From: Xanthobacteraceae bacterium
GTDB lineage: Bacteria > Pseudomonadota > Alphaproteobacteria > Rhizobiales > Xanthobacteraceae
Length of the DNA stretch: 64,000 bases
Direction: 5' to 3'
Assembly: GCA_029239875.1 (NCBI GenBank)
Contig: JARBUD010000009.1
Span: forward strand, 62,001 to 126,000
Shown: piece by piece, positions 27,819-37,055 of the stretch
Layout of the letters: every line of letters begins with the position of its first letter
How positions within the stretch are numbered: the first letter of the stretch is position 1
Notes under the pieces: model-generated
What the model was told of the DNA's origin: nothing
Seen by the model: only the letters and a program-made list of their open reading frames with translations
Databases searched by the model: none
Translations under genes and position numbers: made by a program

Positions 27819-29327
27819 ATGGAAATCTTCGGCCTCCTCTGGGACGGCATCGTGCAGGCGGCGGCGCCGAACATCCTGGCGGGCACGTTCCTCGGCATCA
27901 TCATCGGCCTGCTGATCGGCGCGCTGCCGGGCCTCGGCCCGAGCGCCGGCGTCGCCATCATGCTGCCGGTGGCGGTCGGCTTCGGCGGCACCGCTGCCAT
28001 CGCCTGCCTCGCCGGCGTCTATTACGGCTCGATGTTCGGCGGCGCCATCACCTCGATCCTGCTCGGGATACCCGGCGACGCGCCATCGGTGATGACGGTG
28101 CTCGACGGCTACCCGATGGCGCAGAAGGGGGAGGCCGGGCGGGCGCTCGGCATGAGCGTGTTCGCCTCCTTCATCGGCGGCCTGATCGGCCTGATCGGCC
28201 TCGTCGTCCTCTCCGTGCCGATCTCCCGCGCCGCCCTCGCCTTCGGACCGACCGAGATGACGGCGCTGATGTGCTTCGCGCTCTCGCTGGTCAGCGTGCT
28301 CGGCGGGCGCAACGTCATCAAGGCGTTCGTGGCGCTCGCCATCGGCTTCTGGCTCGGCATGATCGGCATCGACCCGATCGCCGGCCCGGCGCGCTTCACC
28401 TTCGGCCAGATGGACCTGTTCGAGGGCCTCGACTTCTCCGTCGTCGCCGTCGGTCTCTTCGGCCTCGCGGCGATGTTCACCACGCTGACCGTTTCCATCG
28501 ACAAGCGCCTCGCTTCCTTCTCGCTCCGCTCGCTGTTCCCGCAGATCCGCGATGCCATCTCCTCGCGCTGGGAGCTGTTCTCCGGCTCGCTGGTCGGCTT
28601 CATCGTCGGCGTGCTGCCCGGCGTCGGCGCCACCGCCGCGACCATGCTCTCCTATGCCGTGGCCAAGCGCTTCTCGCGCCACCCGGAGAGGTTCGGCACC
28701 GGCATCGTCGAAGGCATCGCTGCGCCGGAGGCGGCCAACAACTCCGCCTCCTACGCCTCGATGATCCCGCTCTTCACGCTCGGCATTCCCGGATCGGCCA
28801 CCACCGCGGTGATGATGGGCGGCCTCCTGATGATCGGCCTGCAGCCGGGCCCGCTGCTCTTCGTCAACAATCCCGACTTCGTCTGGACCGTGTTCGGCAG
28901 CTTCTGGGTGGGCAACATCGCCCTCGTCTTCCTGACGCTGCTGCTGACCCCGGCGCTGGCGGCGATCCTCTTCGTGCCGACCGCCTTGCTCTATCCGATG
29001 GTGCTGGCCGTGGTGGCATTCGGCGTCTACGCCATCGAATATTCGACCGCCTCCATCTTCATCGCCGTGCTCGCCGGCGTGGTCGGCGTGGTGCTCACCA
29101 AGCTCGACTATCCGGCGGTGCCGCTGATCCTCGGGCTGGTGCTCGGGCCGATGCTGGAGCGCAATATCCGCCGCACGCTGATCCAGAGCCAGGGCGACGT
29201 GCTCATCTTCGTCCAGCACCCGATCGCGCTGACCCTTTTCCTGCTCACCATCGCCGCGCTATTCATCCCGGTGATCCTGAAGCTGCTCAACAAGAACAAG
29301 ATTCCCGCCGACGAGGCGGATATCTGA
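27819..29327 (+). CDS. tctA: Tripartite tricarboxylate transporter large membrane subunit TctA
   Basis: 502 residues, about 11 membrane segments. The conserved LIGALPGLGPSAGVA motif lies near the N-terminus, with the related LPGVGATAATML in the second half, reflecting the internal duplication of the family. It is the ion-coupled channel of the transporter. Confidence 0.92.
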   Translation: MEIFGLLWDGIVQAAAPNILAGTFLGIIIGLLIGALPGLGPSAGVAIMLPVAVGFGGTAAIACLAGVYYGSMFGGAITSILLGIPGDAPSVMTVLDGYPMAQKGEAGRALGMSVFASFIGGLIGLIGLVVLSVPISRAALAFGPTEMTALMCFALSLVSVLGGRNVIKAFVALAIGFWLGMIGIDPIAGPARFTFGQMDLFEGLDFSVVAVGLFGLAAMFTTLTVSIDKRLASFSLRSLFPQIRDAISSRWELFSGSLVGFIVGVLPGVGATAATMLSYAVAKRFSRHPERFGTGIVEGIAAPEAANNSASYASMIPLFTLGIPGSATTAVMMGGLLMIGLQPGPLLFVNNPDFVWTVFGSFWVGNIALVFLTLLLTPALAAILFVPTALLYPMVLAVVAFGVYAIEYSTASIFIAVLAGVVGVVLTKLDYPAVPLILGLVLGPMLERNIRRTLIQSQGDVLIFVQHPIALTLFLLTIAALFIPVILKLLNKNKIPADEADI

Positions 29328-29346
29328 AAAGGCCCCGGCGACACCC

Positions 29347-30540
29347 ATGAGCTTCTCCCATGTCATCATCGGCGGCGGCATCGTCGGCCTCGCCACGGCA
29401 CGCGAGCTGGTGGCGCGCGATCCGGCGGCGAGGATCGTCCTGATCGAGAAGGAGGCCGATGTCGGCCTCCATCAGACCGGGCACAATAGCGGCGTCATCC
29501 ATGCCGGCGTGTACTACCAGCCCGGCTCGCTCAAGGCGCAGCTGTGCCGCGCGGGCGCCGAGGCGACCAAGCAGTTCTGCCGCGAGACCCAGATTCCCTT
29601 CGAGACCTGCGGCAAGCTGATCGTCGCCACCAGCCCGCTGGAGGTCGAGCGCATGCACGCGCTCGCCGGCCGGGCGGCGCAGAACGGCATCGAGATCCGT
29701 CATGTCGGCGGCGAGGAGCTCGCCCGCATCGAGCCGAATGTGAGCGGCCTCGAGGCGCTGCTGGTGCCGGCGACCGGCATCGTCGACTACCGCCGCATCT
29801 GCGTCGCCATGGCCGAGCGGTTGCGCGAGGCCGGCGTCGAGCTGCGCCTGTCGACGCGCGTCACCGCCATCCGCGAGGACGAGACCGGCGTCAGCGTCAC
29901 CACCGATGCCGAGACGTTGCGCGCGGAAAAGCTCATCGCCTGCGCCGGCCTGCAGTCGGACCGCCTCGCGCTGCTTGCCGGCCTGCCGGTGTGCCACCGC
30001 ATCGTGCCGTTCCGCGGCGAGTACTACACGCTGCCATCAGCGAAATCGGCCATCGTGCGGCACCTCATCTACCCGGTGCCCGATCCGGAGCTGCCCTTCC
30101 TCGGCATCCATCTCACCCGCATGATCGACGGTCGCGTCACCGTCGGCCCGAACGCGGTGCTGGGCTTTTCGCGCGAGGGCTATCCGCGCGGCAGCGTCGA
30201 CTTGGCCGATATCGGCTCCATGCTGGGCTTTGCCGGCTTCTGGACCATGGCCCGGCGCAATCTGCGCTCCGGCATCACCGAGTTCCGCAACTCGCTGCTG
30301 CGCCGGCGCTATCTGGAGGAATGCCGCAAATACTGCCCGAGCCTGACGCTCGGCGACCTCGGCACGCCGGGCGCCGGCATCCGCGCCCAGGCGGTGCTCG
30401 ACGACGGCACGCTGGTGCAGGATTTCCTGTTCCTGGATTCGCCGCGCAGCCTGCACGTCTGCAACGCGCCCTCCCCGGCCGCGACCTCCGCCATGCCGAT
30501 CGCGAAGATGATCGTCGACCGGATGGAGAAGGCTGCATAG
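29347..30540 (+). CDS. lhgO: L-2-hydroxyglutarate oxidase-like FAD enzyme
   Basis: 397 residues. The N-terminal FAD dinucleotide motif is GGGIVGLATA, followed by HQTGHNSGVIHAGVYY, which is characteristic of LhgO proteins. These enzymes oxidise L-2-hydroxyglutarate to 2-oxoglutarate and pass electrons to quinone. It follows tctA by 19 bp, so the true substrate may be a 2-hydroxy acid imported by the transporter. Confidence 0.88.
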   Translation: MSFSHVIIGGGIVGLATARELVARDPAARIVLIEKEADVGLHQTGHNSGVIHAGVYYQPGSLKAQLCRAGAEATKQFCRETQIPFETCGKLIVATSPLEVERMHALAGRAAQNGIEIRHVGGEELARIEPNVSGLEALLVPATGIVDYRRICVAMAERLREAGVELRLSTRVTAIREDETGVSVTTDAETLRAEKLIACAGLQSDRLALLAGLPVCHRIVPFRGEYYTLPSAKSAIVRHLIYPVPDPELPFLGIHLTRMIDGRVTVGPNAVLGFSREGYPRGSVDLADIGSMLGFAGFWTMARRNLRSGITEFRNSLLRRRYLEECRKYCPSLTLGDLGTPGAGIRAQAVLDDGTLVQDFLFLDSPRSLHVCNAPSPAATSAMPIAKMIVDRMEKAA

Positions 30541-30570
30541 GTCCTGCACTAACTGACAAGAGAGCGACGA

Positions 30571-30784
30571 AGCACCCTCTCCCCGTGCAGAACTCGGCTG
30601 TTGCCGAATTCTGCCTATGGAGTGGCCAAGGTCGGATAAATCCGACCTTGGCGGAGAGGGTTGGGGTGAGGAGTCTTCGACGCTCCGCAATCGCAGAGCC
30701 CCCTCACCGACCCGCGGAGCCTGTCCTCGGGCTCGCCAAAGGCGAGACCCGTGGGCGGGCCACCTCTCCCCCAACCGGGAGAGG
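30571..30784. repeat. Composite palindromic intergenic repeat
   Basis: Outer arms CCCTCTCC (30575-30582) and GGAGAGGG (30653-30660) enclose two hairpins: a 12-bp stem with one mismatch at 30587-30614 and a perfect 13-bp stem at 30625-30652. A further CCTCTCCC/GGGAGAGG hairpin lies at 30763-30784. CTCTCCCC/GGGGAGAGG modules of this kind are common between genes in Hyphomicrobiales genomes. It lies between two convergent genes and may also stop transcription. Confidence 0.65.
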
Positions 30785-30805
30785 AATAGAAGAGCTAGGC
30801 TCTGC

Positions 30806-31732
30806 TTAAAGCGCGGCCCGGCGATCCTTCAGCGCCAGCCGCGCCAGCAGGTAGTCGATCTCCGCCCGCGCGGTCTCGCTGAGCCGGCCGGCGGGCTTGC
30901 GCTGCGCGTCCGACGCGATGATCCCCCGCCGCATCAGCACATATTTGCGCACGGCGAGCCCGACGCCCTGCTGCTGCTCGTAGCGGATGAGCGGCAGATG
31001 CGCGTCGAACAGGTCGTGAGCCTCCTCGCGCCGCCCCGCGCGATGCAGGGCGATGAGCACGGCCAGCATGTCGGGGAAGGCGTAGCCGGTCATGGCGCCG
31101 TCGGCGCCGCGCTCGGGCTCGAAGTCGAGGAACAGCCCGCCATTGCCGCACAGGATGGAGAACGGCCGCAGCCGCCCGTCCGCCTGCATGGCGCGCAGCG
31201 TGGAGATTTTCTCCAGCCCCGGCCAGTCCTCGTGCTTCAGCATCACGCAGGAGGAATGATCGGTCATGATGCGGGCGATCACGCTCGGCGACATCACCAC
31301 CGAGAGCGTGAGCGGATAGTCCTGCAGCACGAAGGGCACGTCGGCGCCGATCGCCTCCACGGCCTGCGCGAAATAGCCGAGGATCTGCTCGTCCGTGCGC
31401 AGATGCGGCGCCGGCGCGATCATCACGCCGGCCGCACCCGCCTCCATCGACCGCAGCGCCAGCGAGCGCATGGCGGCGAAGCCCGGCGCCGATACGCCCA
31501 CCACCACCGGCACCCTTGCCCGGCCGACCACCTGCCGCATCAGGCCGAGCGCCTCCTCGGGCTCCAGCTTGGGCGCCTCGCCCATGATGCCGAGCACGGT
31601 GATGCCGGTGGCGCCGCTCTCGACATAGAAGTCGGTCAGGCGGTCGACGGAGGCGGTGTCGATGCTCCCGTCCGGCGCGAACGGCGTGGTCGCGATCGCG
31701 AACAGGCCGCTCGCATCGGCGCGAAGCGTCAC
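30806..31732 (-). CDS. DapA-family lyase (dihydrodipicolinate synthase-like)
   Basis: 308 residues from a GTG that overlaps the upstream stop (GTGA). TIM-barrel aldolase motifs: GIMGEAPKL in place of the GTTGE loop, Tyr in LQDYPLT, and the Schiff-base Lys in MLKHEDWPG. The changed GTTGE loop argues against a role in lysine synthesis; such paralogues often cleave or dehydrate 2-keto-3-deoxy sugar acids. It is the last gene of an SDR/RraA-like/DapA-like operon. Confidence 0.86.
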   Translation of the reverse strand: MTLRADASGLFAIATTPFAPDGSIDTASVDRLTDFYVESGATGITVLGIMGEAPKLEPEEALGLMRQVVGRARVPVVVGVSAPGFAAMRSLALRSMEAGAAGVMIAPAPHLRTDEQILGYFAQAVEAIGADVPFVLQDYPLTLSVVMSPSVIARIMTDHSSCVMLKHEDWPGLEKISTLRAMQADGRLRPFSILCGNGGLFLDFEPERGADGAMTGYAFPDMLAVLIALHRAGRREEAHDLFDAHLPLIRYEQQQGVGLAVRKYVLMRRGIIASDAQRKPAGRLSETARAEIDYLLARLALKDRRAAL

Positions 31733-32436
31733 TTCAGGCTGGCCTTGTAGGCTTCGTAGCGCGCCTTGGTGTCGGCGTTCATCGGGTAGAGGCCCGGCAG
31801 CGCCACGCCGCTCTCGACCTCCGACATGATCCACGCCTCCATGCGCTCCTGCTCGGGCGCCTCGGCCAGCACCACGTCGAGATAGGCGGCGGGGATCACC
31901 ACCGCGCCGTCGTCGTCGACCACGATGATGTCGTCCGGGAACACCGCCACGCCGCCGCAGGCGATCGGCTCCTGCCAGTTGACGAAGGTCAGGCCGGCGA
32001 CGGAGGGCGGGGCGGCGACGCCGTCACACCAGATCGACAGGCCGGTGCCCAGGCACCCCTCGCCGTCGCGCATCACGCCGTCGGTGACGAGGCCGGCGAC
32101 GCCGCGCTTTTTCATGCGGGCGCAGAGGATGTCGCCGAAGATGCCGGCATCGGTGACGCCCATGGCGTCGGCGACGACGATCACGCCTTCCGGCATCGCC
32201 TCGATGGCGCCGCGGGTGGAGATCGGCTTCGACCAGCTCTCCGGCGTGGCGAGGTCCTCGCGCGCCGGCACGAAGCGCAGGGTGAAGGCCTTGCCAACCA
32301 GGCGCCCCTGCCCTTCGCGCAGCGGCCGCGTGCCGCGCAGCCAGATGTTCCGCAGCCCCTTCTTGAGCATGATGGTGGTGATGGTGGCGGTCGACACCTT
32401 CTTGAGGGTGTCGATGGCGGCGGGATCGAGGCTCAT
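31729..32436 (-). CDS. RraA-family protein (probable aldolase or dehydratase)
   Basis: 235 residues. GVAGLVTDGVMRD and AVFPDDIIVVDDDGAVVIP are RraA/4-hydroxy-4-methyl-2-oxoglutarate aldolase-family segments, with candidate metal- and substrate-binding Arg and Asp residues. In catabolic operons such proteins are usually metal-dependent aldolases rather than RNase E regulators. It is coupled by a 4-bp overlap to the DapA-like gene. Confidence 0.85.
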   Translation of the reverse strand: MSLDPAAIDTLKKVSTATITTIMLKKGLRNIWLRGTRPLREGQGRLVGKAFTLRFVPAREDLATPESWSKPISTRGAIEAMPEGVIVVADAMGVTDAGIFGDILCARMKKRGVAGLVTDGVMRDGEGCLGTGLSIWCDGVAAPPSVAGLTFVNWQEPIACGGVAVFPDDIIVVDDDGAVVIPAAYLDVVLAEAPEQERMEAWIMSEVESGVALPGLYPMNADTKARYEAYKASLK

Positions 32437-32478
32437 GGGTTCGGTTCCTGGCTGGAAGGCTGGTTTTCAGATGCTTGG

Positions 32479-33264
32479 TCAGATGCTCGGGATGAGGCCG
32501 CCGTCGACGCGGATCACCGAGCCGGTGATATAGGAGGCGCGCGCGCTGGCGAGGAAGGCGACGGTGTCGCCATATTCCTGCGGGTCGCCATAGCGCCCGA
32601 CCGGAATGGAGCCGGTGCTCTCCGCCGTCACCTCGGCGACCGGGCGGTTCTCGCGCTTGGCCTTCTGCTCGTCGAGGAAGACGATGCGGCCGGTGGCGAT
32701 GCGGCCGGGGACGATGACGTTGGCGGTGACGCCGTCGCGGCCGATCTCGCGCGCCAGCGTCTTCGACCAGCCGACGAGGGCGAGGCGCAGCGCGTTGGAC
32801 ATGCCGAGATTGGGGATCGGGGAGATCACGCCCGAGGAGGCGGAGGTGACGATCCGGCCCCATTTGCGCGCGCGCATGCCGGGCAGGACGAGGTCGGTGA
32901 CGGCGATGACCGAGCGCACCATCTCCTCGAAATAGCGCGACCAGACGTCGGCCCCCTGCCCGCTCGCCGGGGTGGGTGGCGGGCCGCCGGTATTGTTGAC
33001 GAGGATGTCGACCTCGCCGAAGCGCGCGCGGATCGCCGCCAGATGCGCCTCGGCGGCGGCGAGGTCGGCGATGTTCCAGGTCAGCGCCAGCGCCTCCCCG
33101 CCGGCCTCGATGATCGCCGCCGCGGTCTTCTCCGCCGCCGCGCCGTCTATGTCGGCGACGACGGTGCGCGCGCCCTCCTTGGCGAGCGAGCGGGCGATGG
33201 CCCCGCCCAGCCCGCCTCCGCCGCCGAACACCAGCGCCGTCCTGTCCTGCAATCCGAAATCCAC
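32479..33264 (-). CDS. Atypical short-chain dehydrogenase lacking the canonical Tyr-x3-Lys
   Basis: 261 residues, starting at a GTG preceded by GGGAGGAG. The nucleotide loop is GGGGGLGGAIA and NNTGG is present. The catalytic stretch reads SASSGVISPIPNLGMSNALR, where Met replaces the expected Tyr and the YxxxK pattern is missing. A known subgroup of BKR-like SDRs shows this change. It may still reduce or oxidise a substrate by another mechanism. It is the first gene of the operon divergent from a LysR gene. Confidence 0.85.
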   Translation of the reverse strand: MDFGLQDRTALVFGGGGGLGGAIARSLAKEGARTVVADIDGAAAEKTAAAIIEAGGEALALTWNIADLAAAEAHLAAIRARFGEVDILVNNTGGPPPTPASGQGADVWSRYFEEMVRSVIAVTDLVLPGMRARKWGRIVTSASSGVISPIPNLGMSNALRLALVGWSKTLAREIGRDGVTANVIVPGRIATGRIVFLDEQKAKRENRPVAEVTAESTGSIPVGRYGDPQEYGDTVAFLASARASYITGSVIRVDGGLIPSI

Positions 33265-33312
33265 GCGGGCTCCTCCCTTTTCCGGAGGATTATCCCGCAT
33301 GGCTAGAATAGA

Positions 33313-33326
33313 GAAACTGGCGTTTC
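33313..33326. promoter_or_regulatory. GAAAC-N4-GTTTC dyad between the SDR and LysR genes
   Basis: A short palindrome in the 90-bp divergent intergenic region, with another GTTTC 4 bp further on. It is a candidate LysR binding site. Confidence 0.35.
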
Positions 33327-33354
33327 CTTGTTTCAGGCAGTAGTTTTTCTTTCG

Positions 33355-34224
33355 ATGGAAACCCGCTTCCTCGAGACCTTCCTCACTGTGATCGAGCATG
33401 GCTCGCTGGCCGAGGCCTCGCGCCGGCTCGGCATCACGCCCGCCGCCGTCGCCCAGCGCATCCAGGCGCTGGAGGACGAGATCGGCGTGGCGCTGCTGGC
33501 GCGCGCCGGGCGGCGCGTGCAGGCGACTTCCGCCGGCCTCGCCATCGCCGAGCGCAGCCGGCAGATCCTCACCGACGTCCGGCACCTGCGCATCCTCGCG
33601 ACGCAGGACGCGCCCTCGGGCGAACTACGCCTCGGCGCCGTCTCGACGGCGCTGACCGGCCTGCTCGCCCCGGCGCTCAGCCGGCTGCGCGAGAGCGTGC
33701 CCAATGTCGAAGTGTTCCTGCTGCCCGGCACCTCGGCGATGCTCTACCAGCAGCTCGTCGACGGCGGTATCGACGCCGCGCTGCTGGTGGAGCCGCCCTT
33801 CCCCATCCTGAAGACCTTCGACTGGCGGCTGCTGCGCTCGGAGGCCACGACGCTGCTGGCGCCGCGCGCCTGGGCGCATGAGGACGTGCACGAGCTGCTC
33901 GCGACGCGCCCTTTCATCCGCTACGACCGCAACAATTGGGGCGGGCGCGTCGTCGACCGCTATTTGCAGGATGCCGGCATCGCCCCGCGCGAATGGCTGG
34001 AGCTCGATTCGTTGGAGGCCATCGCGGTGATGGTGGCCAACGGGCTCGGCATCGCGCTGGTGCCGGAATGGGCGCGCACGACCCCGGATTCCGCCGAGAT
34101 CGTCCGCCTCAGGCTGCCGCTGCCCGCCGAGCCGCGCCGTGTCGGCATGCTCTGGCCGCGCAACTCCGCCACCAGCCGCCTCGTCGAGGTGCTGATCGAG
34201 GTGCTCGGCCGGAAGGCCGCGTAG
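33355..34224 (+). CDS. LysR-family transcriptional regulator
   Basis: 289 residues. N-terminal winged helix (TFLTVIEHGSLAEASRRLGI, then PAAVAQRIQALE) and a C-terminal periplasmic-binding-like effector domain. ATG 33355 gives the standard LysR start; a TTG 27 bp upstream is also possible. Divergent from the SDR/RraA-like/DapA-like operon, which it most likely controls. Confidence 0.88.
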   Translation: METRFLETFLTVIEHGSLAEASRRLGITPAAVAQRIQALEDEIGVALLARAGRRVQATSAGLAIAERSRQILTDVRHLRILATQDAPSGELRLGAVSTALTGLLAPALSRLRESVPNVEVFLLPGTSAMLYQQLVDGGIDAALLVEPPFPILKTFDWRLLRSEATTLLAPRAWAHEDVHELLATRPFIRYDRNNWGGRVVDRYLQDAGIAPREWLELDSLEAIAVMVANGLGIALVPEWARTTPDSAEIVRLRLPLPAEPRRVGMLWPRNSATSRLVEVLIEVLGRKAA

Positions 34225-34258
34225 CGCGCGCTCACGCCACGAGCGCGCGCCGCCTCTC

Positions 34259-35023
34259 TCAGGCCTTGAACTTCCTCGCGATCGCCTCGGTGCTGCGCGC
34301 CAGCGTGCCGGTGTCGATGCCGACGGCGGTGAAGGTGCTGCCGGCCGCCATGTAGCGGCGGGCCAGCGCCTCGTCGCCGGTGAGGATGCCCGCCGGCTTG
34401 CCGGTGGCGACGATGCGGTGCAGCGTCCGCTCGATCAGCTCGACGATGTAGGGGTTGCCCTGGTCGCCGAGATAGCCGAGGTCGGAGGAGAGGTCGCCCG
34501 GTCCGACGAAGAGCCCGTCGATGCCCTCCACCGCGGCGATCGCCTCGATGTTGTCGAGCGCCTGCTGGGTCTCGATCTGCACGAGGATGCAGAGCTCCTC
34601 ATGCGCGCGGGAATGGTAGTTCGCCACGCGTCCATAGCGCGAAGCGCGCGCGGCGCCGGCAAAGCCGCGGATGCCGTGCGGGGGAAAGCGCGTCGCCGCC
34701 ACCGCCGCCTGCGCCTGCTCCACGGTCTCGACCATCGGCACCAGGAAGGTCTGCGTCCCGATGTCGAGGAAGCGCTTGAACACGATGGGGTCGTTGACGG
34801 GAATGCGCACGATCGGGTGGGTCGTGTTCTCCATCATGGCGTGGATCTGCGACAGCACGCCCGGAACGTCGTTCGGCGCGTGCTCGCCGTCGATGATCAG
34901 CCAGTCGAAGCCGGAGCCGGCGAGGATCTCGGTGGCGGTCGGGCTCGTCATGCTGTTCCAGAAGCCGATCTGCTGACGGCCGGCCACCAGGGCGCGCTTG
35001 AAGCTGTTAACGGGCAGGTCCAC
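34259..35023 (-). CDS. HpcH/HpaI-family aldolase
   Basis: 254 residues. The class II metal-dependent pyruvate aldolase pattern includes LIIDGEHAPND, RIPVNDP, ILVQIETQQAL and DGLFVGPGDLSSDLG, with the metal ligands Glu and Asp in the last two. Members cleave 4-hydroxy-2-oxo acids to pyruvate or glyoxylate and an aldehyde. It begins with GTG and is the last gene of the tctCBA operon on this strand. Confidence 0.88.
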   Translation of the reverse strand: MDLPVNSFKRALVAGRQQIGFWNSMTSPTATEILAGSGFDWLIIDGEHAPNDVPGVLSQIHAMMENTTHPIVRIPVNDPIVFKRFLDIGTQTFLVPMVETVEQAQAAVAATRFPPHGIRGFAGAARASRYGRVANYHSRAHEELCILVQIETQQALDNIEAIAAVEGIDGLFVGPGDLSSDLGYLGDQGNPYIVELIERTLHRIVATGKPAGILTGDEALARRYMAAGSTFTAVGIDTGTLARSTEAIARKFKA

Positions 35024-35074
35024 GGGCAGGGTCCTTGTAATGGGCAGTGACGACAGGGTGGGAGGCGAGCGCGG

Positions 35075-36574
35075 CTATTCGGCCAGGGCCCGTTCGCGGG
35101 TCTTCAGCACGGCGGGCGAGAGCATGGCGAGCAGCATGACCGCGACGACGAGCAGCAGCACGGCGCTGATCGGCCGGGTGACGAAGACCGACGGATCGCC
35201 GTCGGAGAGCTGCATGGCGCGGCGGAAATTCTCCTCCAGCTGCGGCCCGAGCACGAGGCCCAGCAGCAGCGGCGCCGGCTCGACCCCGACCTTGATGAAG
35301 AAGTAGCCGACCACGGCGCAGCCCAGCATCAGCCAGACGTTGAAGGCGCTGTTGGAGATGCCGTAGGTGCCGATGCAGCAGAACAGCACGATGGCGGGGA
35401 AGAGCAGCCGGTAGGGAATCTTCAGCATCGACACCCACAGGCCCACCAGCGGCAGGTTGATGACCAGCAGCATCAGGTTGCCGGTCCACATGGAGGCGAT
35501 GACGCCCCAGACCAGCTCGGGCTGCTCGGTCATCACCTGCGGGCCCGGCTGGATGCCCTGCATCATCAGCGCGCCGATCATCAGCGCCATCAGGGCGTTG
35601 GCGGGAATGCCGAGCGTGAGCAGCGGAATGAAGCTGGTCTGCGCGCCGGCATTGTTGGCCGCCTCCGGCCCCGCGACGCCCTCGATGGCGCCCTTGCCGA
35701 AGCGCGACGGATCCTTGGCGACCTTTTTCTCCAGCGCATAGGCGGTGAAGGGCGGCAGCGCCGCGCCGCCGCCCGGCAGCACGCCGAGCGCCGAGCCGAT
35801 GACGGTGCCGCGAACCATGGCCGGGAACGCCGCCCGAAGGTCGGCGCGCGAGGGGATGAGGTCGCGCAGCTTCTGGCTCACCACTTGCCGGACCGCCGGC
35901 CGTTCGAGATTGGCGATGATCTCGGCGAGGCCGAACATGCCCATGGCGACGGGCACGAAATCCAGCCCGTCCGACAGCGCCGGAATGCCGAAGGTCATCC
36001 GGGCGACGCCGGAATTCACGTCGATGCCGACCGTGCCGATGAGCAGCCCGAGGAAGACCATGGCGAGCGACTTCGCCACCGAACCGTGGGCGAGGATGAC
36101 GGCGGCGAACAGGCCGAGCACCAGCAGGCTGAAATACTCGACCGCGGTGAATTTCAGCGCCAGCGCCGCCAGCGGCAGGCTGAGCACCGCGATCACCACC
36201 GTGGCGACCGTGCCCGCGAAGAAGGAGGAGATCGCCGCGATGGCGAGCGCCGGCCCGGCGCGGCCGCGCTTGGCCATCTCGTGCCCGTCGAGGCAGGTGA
36301 CCACCGAGGAGGTCTCGCCGGGCACGTTGACCAGGATGGCCGTGGTCGAGCCGCCATACTGCGCGCCATAGAAGATGCCGGCGAGCATGATCAGCGCCGA
36401 GGCCGGCGCGAGCCCGAAGGTGAAGGGCAGCAGCAGCGCCACGGTCGGGATCGGCCCGATGCCCGGCAGCACGCCGATCGCCGTGCCGATGACCACGCCG
36501 ATCAGGCAGTAGATCAGGTTGTTCAGCTGCAGGGCCGTCGAAAGGCCGAGGAGAAGATTGTCGAAGAGTTCCAT
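35075..36574 (-). CDS. tctA: Tripartite tricarboxylate transporter large subunit TctA (second set)
   Basis: 499 residues, about 11 membrane segments, GVLPGIGPIPTVALLLP near the N-terminus and GVLPGGGAALPPF in the second half. It is clearly distinct from the TctA at 27.8 kb, so this is not a recent duplication. Confidence 0.92.
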   Translation of the reverse strand: MELFDNLLLGLSTALQLNNLIYCLIGVVIGTAIGVLPGIGPIPTVALLLPFTFGLAPASALIMLAGIFYGAQYGGSTTAILVNVPGETSSVVTCLDGHEMAKRGRAGPALAIAAISSFFAGTVATVVIAVLSLPLAALALKFTAVEYFSLLVLGLFAAVILAHGSVAKSLAMVFLGLLIGTVGIDVNSGVARMTFGIPALSDGLDFVPVAMGMFGLAEIIANLERPAVRQVVSQKLRDLIPSRADLRAAFPAMVRGTVIGSALGVLPGGGAALPPFTAYALEKKVAKDPSRFGKGAIEGVAGPEAANNAGAQTSFIPLLTLGIPANALMALMIGALMMQGIQPGPQVMTEQPELVWGVIASMWTGNLMLLVINLPLVGLWVSMLKIPYRLLFPAIVLFCCIGTYGISNSAFNVWLMLGCAVVGYFFIKVGVEPAPLLLGLVLGPQLEENFRRAMQLSDGDPSVFVTRPISAVLLLVVAVMLLAMLSPAVLKTRERALAE

Positions 36575-36590
36575 GGCGCGCCTGCGATGC

Positions 36591-37049
36591 TCACCAGGGC
36601 CAGATGGACACGGGCAGCGCCAGTGCCTTGACGAAGAGAAGCACCGCTGCGGCGGTGACGCCGAGCCCGAAGAGGATCACCTCGAAGAAGCGGCTCTCGC
36701 GGCTGGCGACGGCGGCGATGAGGATGGCGGCGAAGGAGGCGAGCGCCAGGCCGCCGCTCTCGATCAGCAGGGCGAAGACCCCCACGGCGGCGCCGACCCC
36801 GAGGATCGGCCGCAACTGCACCGTCTCGATGCCGACGGGTCCGCGCAGCACGCCCCGGACGGCGAAGAAGACGCCGAAGGCGAGCAGCACCAGCGCGATG
36901 GCCCGCGGCATGTAGGCGGGGCCCATGTCGGCGGCCGTGCCGCCGACGAGGTTCCGGGTGGCGACGAGGGTGCCCGCCGCCGCCACGATCAGGAAACCGC
37001 CGAACAGCAGGTCCGGCCAGCCGAAGCGACGACGGGTCACGACGCGCAC
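36591..37049 (-). CDS. tctB: Tripartite tricarboxylate transporter small subunit TctB (second set)
   Basis: 152 residues, about four hydrophobic segments, with DMGPAYMPRAIALVLLAFG matching the TctB pattern. GTG start, only 6 bp after the receptor gene. Confidence 0.83.
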   Translation of the reverse strand: MRVVTRRRFGWPDLLFGGFLIVAAAGTLVATRNLVGGTAADMGPAYMPRAIALVLLAFGVFFAVRGVLRGPVGIETVQLRPILGVGAAVGVFALLIESGGLALASFAAILIAAVASRESRFFEVILFGLGVTAAAVLLFVKALALPVSIWPW

Positions 37050-37055
37050 CGGCGG

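Noticed and set aside
26088-29219. Minus-strand open frame of 1043 codons opposite tctCBA
   Set aside because: Composition is typical of a reverse shadow (His, Asp, Gln and Glu runs) and the plus strand encodes a complete transporter.
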